Assembly (NCBI RefSeq): GCF_047276495.1
Contig: NZ_CP178543.1
Location: 6,820,001 to 6,884,000 of the forward strand
Length of the DNA: 64,000 nucleotides
Reading direction: 5' to 3'
DNA from: Capilliphycus salinus
GTDB lineage: Bacteria; Cyanobacteriota; Cyanobacteriia; Cyanobacteriales; Microcoleaceae
Position numbers and translations under genes: made by a program. Under the pieces are notes generated by a model. That model was not told the DNA's origin. It saw nothing but the letters and a program-made list of their open reading frames with translations, and ran no database searches. Positions 28,079 through 36,642 of the stretch are shown here, piece after piece; within the stretch, counting starts at the first letter, position 1; each line of letters opens with the position of its first letter.

Positions 28079-28388
28079 TTTTAATTAAAATCATCAAAAA
28101 AAACTGCTATAAAAACAAATTAAATTCAATCCACATTCACCCGAAAAATTTTTAAAAACTTGGGAAAAATCTCCCCAGAAGTGGATTATAAAAACATTAG
28201 CTAGAACCCATAAAAATCAGCGATTGAATAAATTGAGGAGGAGTTATATACTAGATATGCTAGCTCATAAACTCCTGTATAAACTATCCTATCGGAGTTG
28301 ATTGAGAACGATCGGCAATAGCGACATCTTTCTCTGTAACTGCTATAAATAGGGGAATAACTCTACTCAAGTCTGGATAATAACATCG
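28079..28388. other. Intergenic, nothing recognised
   Basis: 310 bp of AT-rich sequence between the kinase and the coiled-coil gene. A clear gene, terminator or repeat element was not found; promoters for the downstream gene presumably lie here. Confidence 0.3.
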
Positions 28389-28727
28389 ATGAATAGCTAC
28401 GAAGAACGTTTTGAACAACTCAATCATAAAATAGATGCCCTCAGCGAATTGTTTGATGTAGAAGTCAAGCAAATTAAACAACAACAAAACGATCATGTTA
28501 ATGCGATCGCCACGTTACAACAGATCGTTCAATCCTTAGTTGAAGTCGCCCGCTTAGATCGAGAAACCACAAAAATGGATGTGATCAATACCCTAACCAC
28601 AATGCAAAAAATGCAAAGTGATATGTTACGGATGCAAACAGAAATCCATGAAAATCGAGTGGAATGCCGACGAATTTGGGAATATTTAATGAGACAATTT
28701 AGGAACGGGGGAGAGCCAAGTTTATAG
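28389..28727 (+). CDS. Small coiled-coil protein, unknown
   Basis: A 112-residue hydrophilic protein with heptad-like hydrophobic spacing through most of its length (FEQLNHKIDALSELFDVEVKQIKQQQ; IATLQQIVQSLVEVARLDRETTK; LRMQTEIHENRVECRRIWEYL). It probably forms a coiled coil. No signal peptide, membrane helix or enzymatic motif. It is not recognised as a named family. The first ATG gives a start directly at the coiled coil. Confidence 0.65.
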   Translation: MNSYEERFEQLNHKIDALSELFDVEVKQIKQQQNDHVNAIATLQQIVQSLVEVARLDRETTKMDVINTLTTMQKMQSDMLRMQTEIHENRVECRRIWEYLMRQFRNGGEPSL

Positions 28728-29038
28728 CGCGACTAACCATAACGTAACCGATCGCAATCAAGCCTTAACAGTGGGGCGCACCCCTCAACCCATCTGAGTT
28801 GATATCTGTTTTTGATCGACCTCGATCAACTCACCCTCAATAAACCAAGTCACGGCGAAGATGAAAAAAGATTAATCTCGGTCTACAATCAAATCAATGC
28901 AAGCATTTGCGGGAGATATTGATACAAGGCTTTTCCCAAAGATGCAACTTTCGTCCGTCAATATTAATCTACATAACAAAACAATCCGTAATCTAGATGA
29001 AACCGATTGAAATCAGTAAAAGGTGAAACAGAGGAGAA
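28728..29038. other. Intergenic, nothing recognised
   Basis: 311 bp before the DUF928 gene. The text contains short direct repeats (GATCAACTCACCCTCAATAAACCAAGTCACGG region) but no gene or repeat family. The leader just before 29039 ends in AGGAG. Confidence 0.3.
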
Positions 29039-29833
29039 ATGATGATTATGACGATGAAAGCACTTCCCTTATTCGGTCTGGTTGCGGGACTGTTATCCCC
29101 CACCGTCGCGAGTGTAGCGAATATTCCCCCGCAAAACTCCCCCAAGATACAACCCCAGATGCAAATTAGCCTAGAATTTCCACCCGCACCCACACGCGCA
29201 GGGGCGCAAGACTCAGCCGGTGGGGGTACACGGGGAAACGATGACGGTTCAATCTGTACAAAAGGGGAGATACCTTTAACCGCTTTAATCCCCAACGAAA
29301 CTGAAACCGAAACCGTTTCCCCCCATCCCGACTTGTTTGTATTTGTTCCTGAAAATACAGCCCAACAAGGACAATTTACAATGGTTGATGAAGCCGGAAA
29401 CGATGTCTATATCGAAACCTTCGACCTACCGGAAAAAGCAGGAATTGTACAAATTAGCCTACCCGAAACCGTATCCTTAGAAGTCGGTCAAACCTACGAA
29501 TGGATATTTACCTTATTGTGTAGTACAAGCGACCCCAACAAAGTAGAATTCGTAAAAGGAAAAATCAAACGAACCGAACTCAGCGAAGATTTAAAAACCA
29601 AAATAGAAGCCGCCAAAGAACCCCTCGAACAAGCCAAACTTTATGCTCAAGAACGAATTTGGCAAGATACACTAATGATAGTAGCTCAGTTGCGCGAATC
29701 ACACAGCGCCGAATTGCAACAACTGTTAGAATCGGTAGGACTCAATGGAATGATTGCTTCGCTACCTCTGACACCTTGTTGTGTCGAAGAAGTTGAAGAA
29801 AAACCGAGTTCCAGCCAACCCGAAAATAATTGA
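29039..29833 (+). CDS. DUF928 secreted protein
   Basis: A 264-residue exported protein with a signal peptide (LPLFGLVAGLLSPTVASVA) and the DUF928 pattern: a Gly/Arg-rich turn (GGGTRGND), LTALIPNETETETVSPHPDLFVFVPENTAQQGQF, and a helical C-terminal half (LKTKIEAAKEPLEQAKLYAQERIWQDTLMIVAQLRE). Three ATGs lie near 29039-29048; AGGAG lies just before the first and better fits the second or third. The CHASE2-cyclase gene follows 11 bp after its stop, so the two form an operon, a pairing common in cyanobacteria. It may sense or bind something outside the cell for the cyclase (inference). Confidence 0.82.
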   Translation: MMIMTMKALPLFGLVAGLLSPTVASVANIPPQNSPKIQPQMQISLEFPPAPTRAGAQDSAGGGTRGNDDGSICTKGEIPLTALIPNETETETVSPHPDLFVFVPENTAQQGQFTMVDEAGNDVYIETFDLPEKAGIVQISLPETVSLEVGQTYEWIFTLLCSTSDPNKVEFVKGKIKRTELSEDLKTKIEAAKEPLEQAKLYAQERIWQDTLMIVAQLRESHSAELQQLLESVGLNGMIASLPLTPCCVEEVEEKPSSSQPENN

Positions 29834-29844
29834 GGTTTTAGCGA

Positions 29845-32079
29845 ATGTGGGCGGCTTGTAAACGGCTTTTATGGGATTGGCGGGGGGTTTGGATCGCAAC
29901 CCCGTCTATGGCGGTTGTCGTCATTCTCCTGCGGTTTACGGGCATTTTAGAACCGTTAGAATGGTCGGTTTATGACCAGTATATGCGTCTGCGTCCGGTT
30001 GAACCCAGCGATGAACGAATTGTCATTGTTGGCTTAGATGAAGCTGACATGAAATATATCGGTCAGGGATACGTTCCCGATGGGGTTTATGCGGATTTAT
30101 TGCAAAAATTGATCGCCATGCAACCGAGGGCGATTGGATTAGATATTTATCGGGATTTACCTTTTGAACCGGGTCACGAAGAATTAGTCGAAATTTTTCA
30201 ATCTACCCCGAATATTGTCGGTGTAGAAAAGGTAATTGGCGATAAAATTCGCCAGCGCGTTTCGCCGCCACCGGAATTAAAAGCCAAAGGACAAACGGGG
30301 GCGAATGATTTGATTGTCGATCGCGATAATACCGTTCGACGAGCGCTATTAGTTCAAAATAATCCGGATGGAAATACTTATTATAGTTTTGCCTTGTACG
30401 TGGCAATGCTGTATTTACAAGCGGAAGGAATTTCTCCTCAAGTAATAGAAGGAACCGATAATTGGTGGAAATTTGGCAATATTATTTTTAAGCCTTTTGA
30501 AGCCAATGATGGCGGTTATATCCGGGCGGATGCGGGAGGATATCAGGTTTTTATCAACTATCGGGGACCTGTACGCAGCTTTGAAACCGTTCCCTATCGT
30601 GATATTTTAGAAGGAAAAGTTCCCGCAGATTGGGGACGGGATCGGATTATTTTAATCGGATCGGTTGGTGAAAGTTTTCAAGATTTATTCGCAACTCCCC
30701 ATACTTTAGCCGCCCGTCAACGTCTTCCCGGTGTTGAAATTCATGCGAATATTGCCAGTCAAATTATTAGCGCAGCTTTAGACAATCGCCCGTTAATTAA
30801 AACTTGGTCGGAACTGATAGAATGGCAGTGGATTTTGATCTGGTCAGCGATTGGCGCGAGTTTAACCTGGAAATTGCGTTCATCCCGCAATGTTAAGCGG
30901 TTTTTGTTGCGAGAAATTGGATTTTTTATTTTGGCGACCGGAGTCTTATTTTCAAGCACTTATCTCGGCTTTTTAATGGGGTGGTGGATTCCGGTTGTTC
31001 CGCCTTTTTTAGCGTTGTCGGGTTCGGCAATGGCTATTACCGCTTATGTCGCCCGCAGTGCGGCGGAAATTCGCAAAACCTTTGGACGTTATCTCACCGA
31101 TGAAATTGTTTCCACGCTGTTAGAAAGTCCGGCGGGTTTGCGGTTGGGCGGTGAACGTCGCAGCATCACGATTTTAACCTCTGATTTGAGAGGATTTACC
31201 GCCCTTTCTGAACGGTTATCGCCGGAAGAAGTTATTAAAGTTCTCAATTTTTATCTGTCAAAAATGGCGGATGTAATTACCGAGTATCGGGGGACGATTG
31301 ATGAATTTATGGGCGATGGAATTTTGGTGTTATTTGGCGCCCCGACTAAACGCCCCGACGATGCAAAACGGGCGATTGCTTGTGCGGTGGCGATGCAATT
31401 GGCAATGGTTGAAGTCAATAAACAAATCGAAGCCTGGGATTTGAATGCGTTGGAAATGGGAATTGGGATTAATACCGGGGAAGTCGTTGTTGGGAATTTG
31501 GGTTCGGAAAAACGCACAAAATACGGGGTTGTGGGAAGTCAAGTTAATCTGACTTATCGCATCGAATCTTATACCACCGGCGGACAAATTATTATTTCGG
31601 AAACCACGTTAAAAGAAGCGGGAGAAAATATTATCGAAATCGACAATCATAAATTAGTTCAACCGAAAGGCGTTAAACGTCCAATTACCATTTATGAAGT
31701 CAGCGGAATTCGCGATAAATATAATCTATTTGTTCACAAAGAAGAAGAAATCTTTTATCCTCTGTCTGAATCTATTCCGCTACAATATACAATTTTAGAA
31801 GGAAAACACGTCGGCGAAAATTTATTTCCCGGTGAAATTTTAGAACTTTCCAATAAAGGCGCGTTAATTTTGGCTGTAGAAGGGAGTGATGCCTTACCCA
31901 CGATGTTAACCAATATTAAATTAAACTTGAAATCAGAATTGCCAGAACTCCGCGAAGATATTTATGCTAAAGTGTTAGAAAAACCGATAGAAAATGGAAA
32001 GTTTTATATTCGTTTTACCTCCAAACCTCCCGCAGTTGAAGCAAAACTCGATGAAGTTTATAAGTCAATTAAAGTTTAG
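29845..32079 (+). CDS. CHASE2-domain class III nucleotide cyclase with PilZ-like tail
   Basis: A 744-residue signalling protein. CHASE2 occupies about residues 30-320 (YDQYMRLRPVEPSDERIVIVGLDEAD; FIPRGP-like FINYRGPVRSF), followed by about three TM helices at 325-405 and a class III cyclase domain at 435-610 (TSDLRGFTALSERLSPEE with the metal-binding Asp near 447, DEFMGDG near 485, VVGSQVNLTYRIES). The C-terminal 100 residues resemble a PilZ domain (IPLQYTILEGKHVGENLFPGEILELSNKGA) but have no RxxxR motif. The purine-selecting position is Glu (DEFMGD) where adenylate cyclases usually have Lys, so the product, cAMP or cGMP, is not certain. Operon with DUF928. Confidence 0.9.
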   Translation: MWAACKRLLWDWRGVWIATPSMAVVVILLRFTGILEPLEWSVYDQYMRLRPVEPSDERIVIVGLDEADMKYIGQGYVPDGVYADLLQKLIAMQPRAIGLDIYRDLPFEPGHEELVEIFQSTPNIVGVEKVIGDKIRQRVSPPPELKAKGQTGANDLIVDRDNTVRRALLVQNNPDGNTYYSFALYVAMLYLQAEGISPQVIEGTDNWWKFGNIIFKPFEANDGGYIRADAGGYQVFINYRGPVRSFETVPYRDILEGKVPADWGRDRIILIGSVGESFQDLFATPHTLAARQRLPGVEIHANIASQIISAALDNRPLIKTWSELIEWQWILIWSAIGASLTWKLRSSRNVKRFLLREIGFFILATGVLFSSTYLGFLMGWWIPVVPPFLALSGSAMAITAYVARSAAEIRKTFGRYLTDEIVSTLLESPAGLRLGGERRSITILTSDLRGFTALSERLSPEEVIKVLNFYLSKMADVITEYRGTIDEFMGDGILVLFGAPTKRPDDAKRAIACAVAMQLAMVEVNKQIEAWDLNALEMGIGINTGEVVVGNLGSEKRTKYGVVGSQVNLTYRIESYTTGGQIIISETTLKEAGENIIEIDNHKLVQPKGVKRPITIYEVSGIRDKYNLFVHKEEEIFYPLSESIPLQYTILEGKHVGENLFPGEILELSNKGALILAVEGSDALPTMLTNIKLNLKSELPELREDIYAKVLEKPIENGKFYIRFTSKPPAVEAKLDEVYKSIKV

Positions 32080-32338
32080 AGTCTGTAGATAAAAATCACC
32101 AACAAATGCTAAAGCAGTTATTTGTTATCAGGGGGTAATTTTACAAAGTGTTAAATTTTGATCTTTCTGCCCGATAAACAGATAAAATGAAAAGAAGGTT
32201 AGGAAGGTTTTAGTCAGTTTATCACCGGGGATTTATACAAAAAAGATGAAAGGGGGTTAATTCTGGCAGAGCAGAAATCTTTTAAATAATGGTGAGCAAG
32301 GTGGTAGCTGGAAGATTTGAGAAATCGTGGTTTAATCA

Positions 32339-32647
32339 ATGAGAGTCATTAGTCGTAAAGCATTGCGGAAATTCTGGGAAAAACACGCTGATGCCCAGTC
32401 TCCTCTGTTGCTTTGGTATCAACGTATTACCGCCAGTCAATTTGCCTCATTGAATGAACTACAGCAAATTTTTCCCTCCGCAGATATTGTTGAGAACTTT
32501 ACAGTCTTCAATATAGCTGGCAACCGCTATCGTCTCATCGCATACATTGATTATGAGTATAGAATGGTGTTTATTCGCTCAGTTCTGACCCACGCAGAAT
32601 ATAGCAAGGAGAAATGGAAAAATGACGAGTGGTTTAAAGACTCCTAG
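32339..32647 (+). CDS. higB: Type II toxin HigB (mRNA interferase)
   Basis: A 102-residue HigB-type toxin of the RelE superfamily: MRVISRKALRKFWEKHADAQSPLLLWYQRI, the core NFTVFNIAGNRYRLIAYIDYEYRMVFIRSVLTHAEYSKEKW. The basic and His/Tyr residues of HigB mRNA interferases are present. HigB cleaves mRNA on the ribosome; HigA neutralises it. It overlaps the following antitoxin gene by 26 bp. A weak repeat-like leader precedes it. Integrity of the toxin looks complete. Confidence 0.85.
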   Translation: MRVISRKALRKFWEKHADAQSPLLLWYQRITASQFASLNELQQIFPSADIVENFTVFNIAGNRYRLIAYIDYEYRMVFIRSVLTHAEYSKEKWKNDEWFKDS

Positions 32648-32837
32648 CCCTTATTATTTAGAACTCATTACCGCATTTCCCCCTCGCCCGATAACCAATG
32701 AACTTGAATACCAAGCCACGCAAGCACAAATTAACAAAATTTTAGACAAGCCCCAATTAAACTCCGATGATCGCGCCTATCTAAAAATTCTCGGTCTGAC
32801 CATCTACGACTATGAAGAACAAACCGAATCCTTTTGA
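32622..32837 (+). CDS. higA: HigA-like antitoxin, apparently C-terminally truncated
   Basis: 71 residues corresponding to the N-terminal dimer or toxin-binding part of cyanobacterial HigA antitoxins (YYLELITAFPPRPITNELEYQATQAQINKIL, LNSDDRAYLKILGLTIYDYEEQTE). Family members normally continue with an HTH domain of about 60 residues after EYEEQTE; here a TGA follows ESF. A short alternate frame continues NPFEITISKPTLSQLILELSE before it too stops, suggesting a frameshift or a decayed tail. The HTH is missing, so autoregulation may be impaired, but toxin binding could remain. Confidence 0.7.
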   Translation: MTSGLKTPSPYYLELITAFPPRPITNELEYQATQAQINKILDKPQLNSDDRAYLKILGLTIYDYEEQTESF

Positions 32838-32925
32838 AATTACTATCAGTAAGCCTACTTTAAGTCAACTCATTCTTGAATTAAGCGAATAAGAAATAGT
32901 ATAATGTTTTGAGGTAAAATCTTAA

Positions 32926-33375
32926 ATGGCTCGTCAAAAACCCTTTTCTTACGAAGAATTTAAAGCGATTTATTCGCAAGTTCCGCGACTGGTTGTTGAA
33001 GTGGTTGTACAAACGGAAAACGGAATTGTTCTGATTTTGAGAAAAGATGCGTCTTGGAATAATCTTTGGCATCTTCCGGGGGGTACGGTTTTTTATAAAG
33101 AATATATTGAGGATGCTATTCAACGCATCGCTAGAGAAGAATTGAGTATTGAAGTCACAAAACAAAAATTTATTGATTATCTAGAATATGCGAGTGAAGA
33201 AAAAGAACGGGGTTTTGGTTGGTCAGTGGGATTGGTGTTTTTATGTACGCCCAATTCTCCCCTCCCTGATTATAACGAAGAAGGGGAAAAAATACAAGTT
33301 TTTGATACCATTCCCGACAATATTGTTGAGGAACATAAAAGACTTTTAACCCGAATTTTATCTCACAATTATTGA
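32926..33375 (+). CDS. Nudix hydrolase (GDP-mannose hydrolase-like)
   Basis: A 149-residue Nudix hydrolase. The Nudix box is GGTVFYKEYIEDAIQRIAREEL, which departs from the consensus GX5EX7REUXEEXGU: the RE pair is replaced by R-I, and EE follows later. The flanking segment WNNLWHLPGGT is typical, and the deviation matches the GDP-mannose mannosyl hydrolase-like subgroup. The substrate is probably a nucleotide sugar or NDP derivative, but not certain. It lies 89 bp after the antitoxin and may be in the same transcript. Confidence 0.8.
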   Translation: MARQKPFSYEEFKAIYSQVPRLVVEVVVQTENGIVLILRKDASWNNLWHLPGGTVFYKEYIEDAIQRIAREELSIEVTKQKFIDYLEYASEEKERGFGWSVGLVFLCTPNSPLPDYNEEGEKIQVFDTIPDNIVEEHKRLLTRILSHNY

Positions 33376-33429
33376 TCTCCCATTATTTTCTTTATCCCCC
33401 CAAGCAAGCCTTGATCCCGACCCCTGCGG

Positions 33430-33560
33430 CACCTCCCTATGATCCCCCCTTGTCCCCCCTTAAAAAGGGGGGTGGGGAGGTTGGGGGGAAGAAGAAGGGG
33501 GGAAAAGAAGGCGCAATAATAAGTTTAAAGTCTCCCTTTTTAAGGGGGATTTAGGGGGAT
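33430..33560. repeat. Pyrimidine/purine-tract element with CCCCCTTAAAAAGGGGG hairpin
   Basis: CCCCCCTTGTCCCCCCTTAAAAAGGGGGG is a near-palindrome, followed by GGTGGGGAGG tracts and a second related run, CCCTTTTTAAGGGGGATTTAGGGGGAT, at the end. Such GGGGGAT...CCCCTT elements occur in many cyanobacteria as dispersed repeats. The element ends just before the convergent gene's stop and could terminate it. Confidence 0.65.
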
Positions 33561-33579
33561 AAAAGAGAATTTTATAGGG

Positions 33580-35142
33580 TTAACTATTGGGGATGTGAAC
33601 GCCGATTTTTTCCCCGTTGGGTTTGTAAACTTCTAGGGGAATTTGAGCGTTATCACTAATGGATTCTAGGGCAATTTTCAACGTTTGAACGTGTTTTTCC
33701 GCCTCATTGCGTTTTTCCGGGTTCCCACTGCGATCGCCGGTCAGTGCAGTTTCTTCGATTTTCTCGACATAGTTGGGCGCCAGACGAATTGTAATTAAAT
33801 CTCGACTGACACTATAACTACAAATAGTCGGAGAACCGGTACAAGCAGTTTTCAAATCTTGACGGGCGGTATTCACCCGAGTCGCCACCTTATTTTCGGC
33901 TTCCGCTTGCTTCCAAGACTCGGTATAAGACGTCATCAAAGGCTGCATTTCCACATGATAAGAACTGCTCATGGGAACCCGTTTACCAAAAGTTACCGCC
34001 TGAGACCAATATTTTACCGCATCGGACCAGGCGCCGCGTTCGGCGAAAATTTTGGCTTGATCGGCGTTGCTAACCGCCCGGTTGTAAGCATCAAGCCCTA
34101 CCTGTTCGATGGTTTTGCGATCGCGAGCGTCTTCCAACTGGGGCTGATATCGAGCGAGTAACAGTTGGGCTTCTTGATAAGCCGTTGTTCCGGGTGCAAC
34201 CGACGCCAAGGTATTGGTTGCATTTTGCCAGGTATCATACACCAATTGCCAACTTTCCACCCCTCTGGCGACTCCCTGACGGGCTTGAGCGACTTGGGCG
34301 GCTTTTTTGGCATCCGCGAGGGTGCGGCCCGCTTGACGTTCGAGAGCGAGGCGTCCTCTAACTTCTGTTAAATTAGCCCGATATTGTTCGAGTCGAGCCT
34401 GAGCAAAAGGATAAATGATATTTTCTGGGGGAACCTGTTGCAGTTGAGCGATCGCTTCTTCCCAACGGGTTTTAATCTTATCCCATTCCTCAACTTCATA
34501 GGGCGGGTTTTGGGCTTCTTCTGAGGCTAACCCGGCTATCCACAGGGCTTTGACAACGAATTCTAACTCTTTAGATTCTTGATTATAAACCGATAAAAGC
34601 GCTCTTGATTGGCGATGATAGGGCGACCAAAATGGAATTCTTTTCAGTTGTTTTATCGCACTATCTAACTCTTCTTTGGCGATTCCGGGGGCTTGAGAAG
34701 TGGTTACATTTTGAATAGTTTCTTGGGATTTTTGAGCCTGTTCTTTGGCGATATCAATTACCTGACATTCCCCAATTACACAGGGGCGAGTTATTACATA
34801 TACACTCCCAAAAATTGCCAATAAACTGAGCGCAACTTGGGGCGTAAATAAGTAATTTTTTTTCGGCTTTTCAACCTCAACCTCGGGCTGTTCGTCGAGG
34901 TGTTCTTCGAGGGGTTTCTGTTTGGTTTTCGCAGATTTTTCCTGAGGATAAACCTCACCGAGATCCTCTAAATCGTCTGGATCGAAAGGATTATCATCCC
35001 AATCTGAAAAAGGATTAACAGTTTCTAAATCCTCTCGTTTGTCTTGGATTTCAACAGATGAATCCAAACTTTCCTCGGGATGAGTTGATGTATTTTGATT
35101 GTTTAGTTTTCCGGGTTTTTCTTGAATAAGAGCAGTTTTCAT
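33580..35142 (-). CDS. Large single-pass membrane protein with helical repeats
   Basis: A 520-residue protein. The N-terminal 95 residues are acidic and low-complexity (NPFSDWDDNPFDPDDLEDLGEVYPQ), then one TM helix near 100-118 (VALSLLAIFGSVYVITRP), then long helical extracytoplasmic repeats (ALDSAIKQLKRIPFWSPYHRQSRALLSVYNQESKEL; WEEAIAQLQQVPPENIIYPFAQARLEQYRANL; WQNATNTLASVAPGTTAYQEAQLLLARYQ). These look like TPR-like units. The last 90 residues are beta-like. Function is unknown; likely conserved in filamentous cyanobacteria. The start has GAGGAT 8 nt upstream. Confidence 0.75.
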   Translation of the reverse strand: MKTALIQEKPGKLNNQNTSTHPEESLDSSVEIQDKREDLETVNPFSDWDDNPFDPDDLEDLGEVYPQEKSAKTKQKPLEEHLDEQPEVEVEKPKKNYLFTPQVALSLLAIFGSVYVITRPCVIGECQVIDIAKEQAQKSQETIQNVTTSQAPGIAKEELDSAIKQLKRIPFWSPYHRQSRALLSVYNQESKELEFVVKALWIAGLASEEAQNPPYEVEEWDKIKTRWEEAIAQLQQVPPENIIYPFAQARLEQYRANLTEVRGRLALERQAGRTLADAKKAAQVAQARQGVARGVESWQLVYDTWQNATNTLASVAPGTTAYQEAQLLLARYQPQLEDARDRKTIEQVGLDAYNRAVSNADQAKIFAERGAWSDAVKYWSQAVTFGKRVPMSSSYHVEMQPLMTSYTESWKQAEAENKVATRVNTARQDLKTACTGSPTICSYSVSRDLITIRLAPNYVEKIEETALTGDRSGNPEKRNEAEKHVQTLKIALESISDNAQIPLEVYKPNGEKIGVHIPNS

Positions 35143-35214
35143 CGGTTATCCTCAGATGATCTAAAAGAGTCTAATCGGGTCAGATAAAAGTGTTTGATAC
35201 TGAATCAACTTTAT

Positions 35215-35886
35215 TCAAAATTCATCTTGGTGAAGTTCTAACGCTCCGCCATAGGTTTCTCCATAACAGACTTTTTCCAACTCAAATCGGCCACCGTACT
35301 GTTTAAACGGTTCATCCGCATATCCCAACGCTAGGATACAACAAACATCGACCTCCTCGGGAATTTTAAAGGCTTCTTTAACTTGATTGGTAACAAATCC
35401 TTCCATCGGACAACTGTCAACCCCGTAACTGCGAGCGACAATCATAAAATAAGCGACTGCTAACATGGTGTGGCGGTTTGTCCAGGCTTCGAGGGATTCA
35501 AAACAAGGCCGATTTTCAAACAAGGCCGGAATACTTTTTCGGATAAAATCAGCATAGGCGTCATTCATCGCCCCCTCTTTTTTGCCCAGTTCAATCACCG
35601 ATTCGATATAATCAGATTGATTCACCCGGCGATCGCCACAACAAATTAAGACCACCGGTGCTTCTTCAACTTGACGCTGATCAAACGCACAGGCTTTGAG
35701 CTTTTGTTTATTTTCCAGACTGCGAACCACCACAAACCGCCAGGGTTGAAGGTTATATCCAGAGGGCGCTCGTACACCGAGTTCGAGAATTTCCTGTAAG
35801 ATGACACTGGGAATCGGATTGGTTCTAAAAGCCCGAGCCGCCCGTCGCCCTTTGATCGCTTCTGTGAGATTAACTGAAGGTTGCAT
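35215..35886 (-). CDS. Nitroreductase-family FMN oxidoreductase
   Basis: A 223-residue flavin-dependent nitroreductase. The N-terminus has the FMN-contacting pattern LTEAIKGRRAARAFRTNPIPSVILQEILELGVRAPSGYNLQPWRFVVVRS, and the middle contains ENRPCFESLEAWTNRHTMLAVAYFMIVARSYGVDSCPMEGFV. These enzymes reduce nitro groups and quinones with NAD(P)H. The physiological substrate is unknown. Separated by a 750-bp repeat cluster from the GntR gene upstream. Monocistronic. Confidence 0.88.
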   Translation of the reverse strand: MQPSVNLTEAIKGRRAARAFRTNPIPSVILQEILELGVRAPSGYNLQPWRFVVVRSLENKQKLKACAFDQRQVEEAPVVLICCGDRRVNQSDYIESVIELGKKEGAMNDAYADFIRKSIPALFENRPCFESLEAWTNRHTMLAVAYFMIVARSYGVDSCPMEGFVTNQVKEAFKIPEEVDVCCILALGYADEPFKQYGGRFELEKVCYGETYGGALELHQDEF

Positions 35887-35956
35887 AACAGTAATTTGAG
35901 TTTAATACAGGAAGTTTAGCAGTTTGGTGTTAGGTTTTAGGTGTTAGGTTTGTAGG

Positions 35957-36147
35957 GGCGGGTTCTGTCAAAATTTCTGTTACCCACAGATAACTAATAT
36001 AAACCCGCCCCCCGTCGCTGAAGTGGCGGGTTCTGTCAAAATTTCTGTTACCCACAGATAACTAATATAAACCCGCCCCCCGTCGCTGAAGTGGCGGGTT
36101 CTGTCAAAATTTCTGTTACCCACAGATAACTAATATAAACCCGCCCC
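35957..36147. repeat. Tandem 68-bp repeat, three copies
   Basis: GGCGGGTTCTGTCAAAATTTC starts a unit at 35957, 36025 and 36093, each closing with AACCCGCCCC. The first two are joined by CCGTCGCTGAAGT. The unit is one inverted-end element plus a short linker. Confidence 0.88.
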
Positions 36148-36188
36148 TTTTCACCTCACCACCGAACCCGTCACCTCCGAACCCGTCA

Positions 36189-36607
36189 GGGCGGGTTTAT
36201 CTAAATTTTGGAGTAGTCATTAAAGATATTGTAGAACCCGCCCCTACGAAGTCAATTTTGTTATGGGGTGGGGCGGGTTTATCTAAATTTTGGAGTAGTC
36301 ATTAAAGATATTGTAGAACCCGCCCCTACAAACCTGACACTCCTTCCCCGACACCCAATACCAGTCCCCTGTCCCCTATTCACTGGTATCGGAGTGACGG
36401 GTTCGGAGGTGACTGTTTAAACCCGCCCCTACGCTTGGGATTAATGATCTCCGGTTGATCAATTTTGTTATGGGGTGGGGCGGGTTTATATAAGCTTTGG
36501 CCAGAGACGATCAATTTAGACCGAACCCGCCCCTACAACCTCTGGTGACTGAAAAACTGGTATCGGAGTGACGGGTTCGGAGGTGACTGTTTAAACCCGC
36601 CCCTACA
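36189..36607. repeat. Cluster of further inverted-end elements upstream of nitroreductase/GntR
   Basis: Two near-identical GGAGTAGTC-type copies (36189-36244 and 36270-36326), another at 36477-36533, and partial ends at 36415-36430 and 36590-36607. GGTATCGGAGTGACGGGTTCGGAGGTGACTG is present twice (near 36384 and 36560). The whole 35.9-36.6 kb gap is filled with such elements, leaving no space for a gene. Confidence 0.8.
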
Positions 36608-36642
36608 ACCCCTGGTAAAAAGGAAAAAGCTGTCAATTTGGG

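Noticed and set aside
35957..36147. Possible CRISPR array
   Set aside because: The repeats have no unique spacers between them: the whole 68-bp unit repeats. The same holds for the 53-, 60- and 84-bp arrays, and there are no cas genes nearby.
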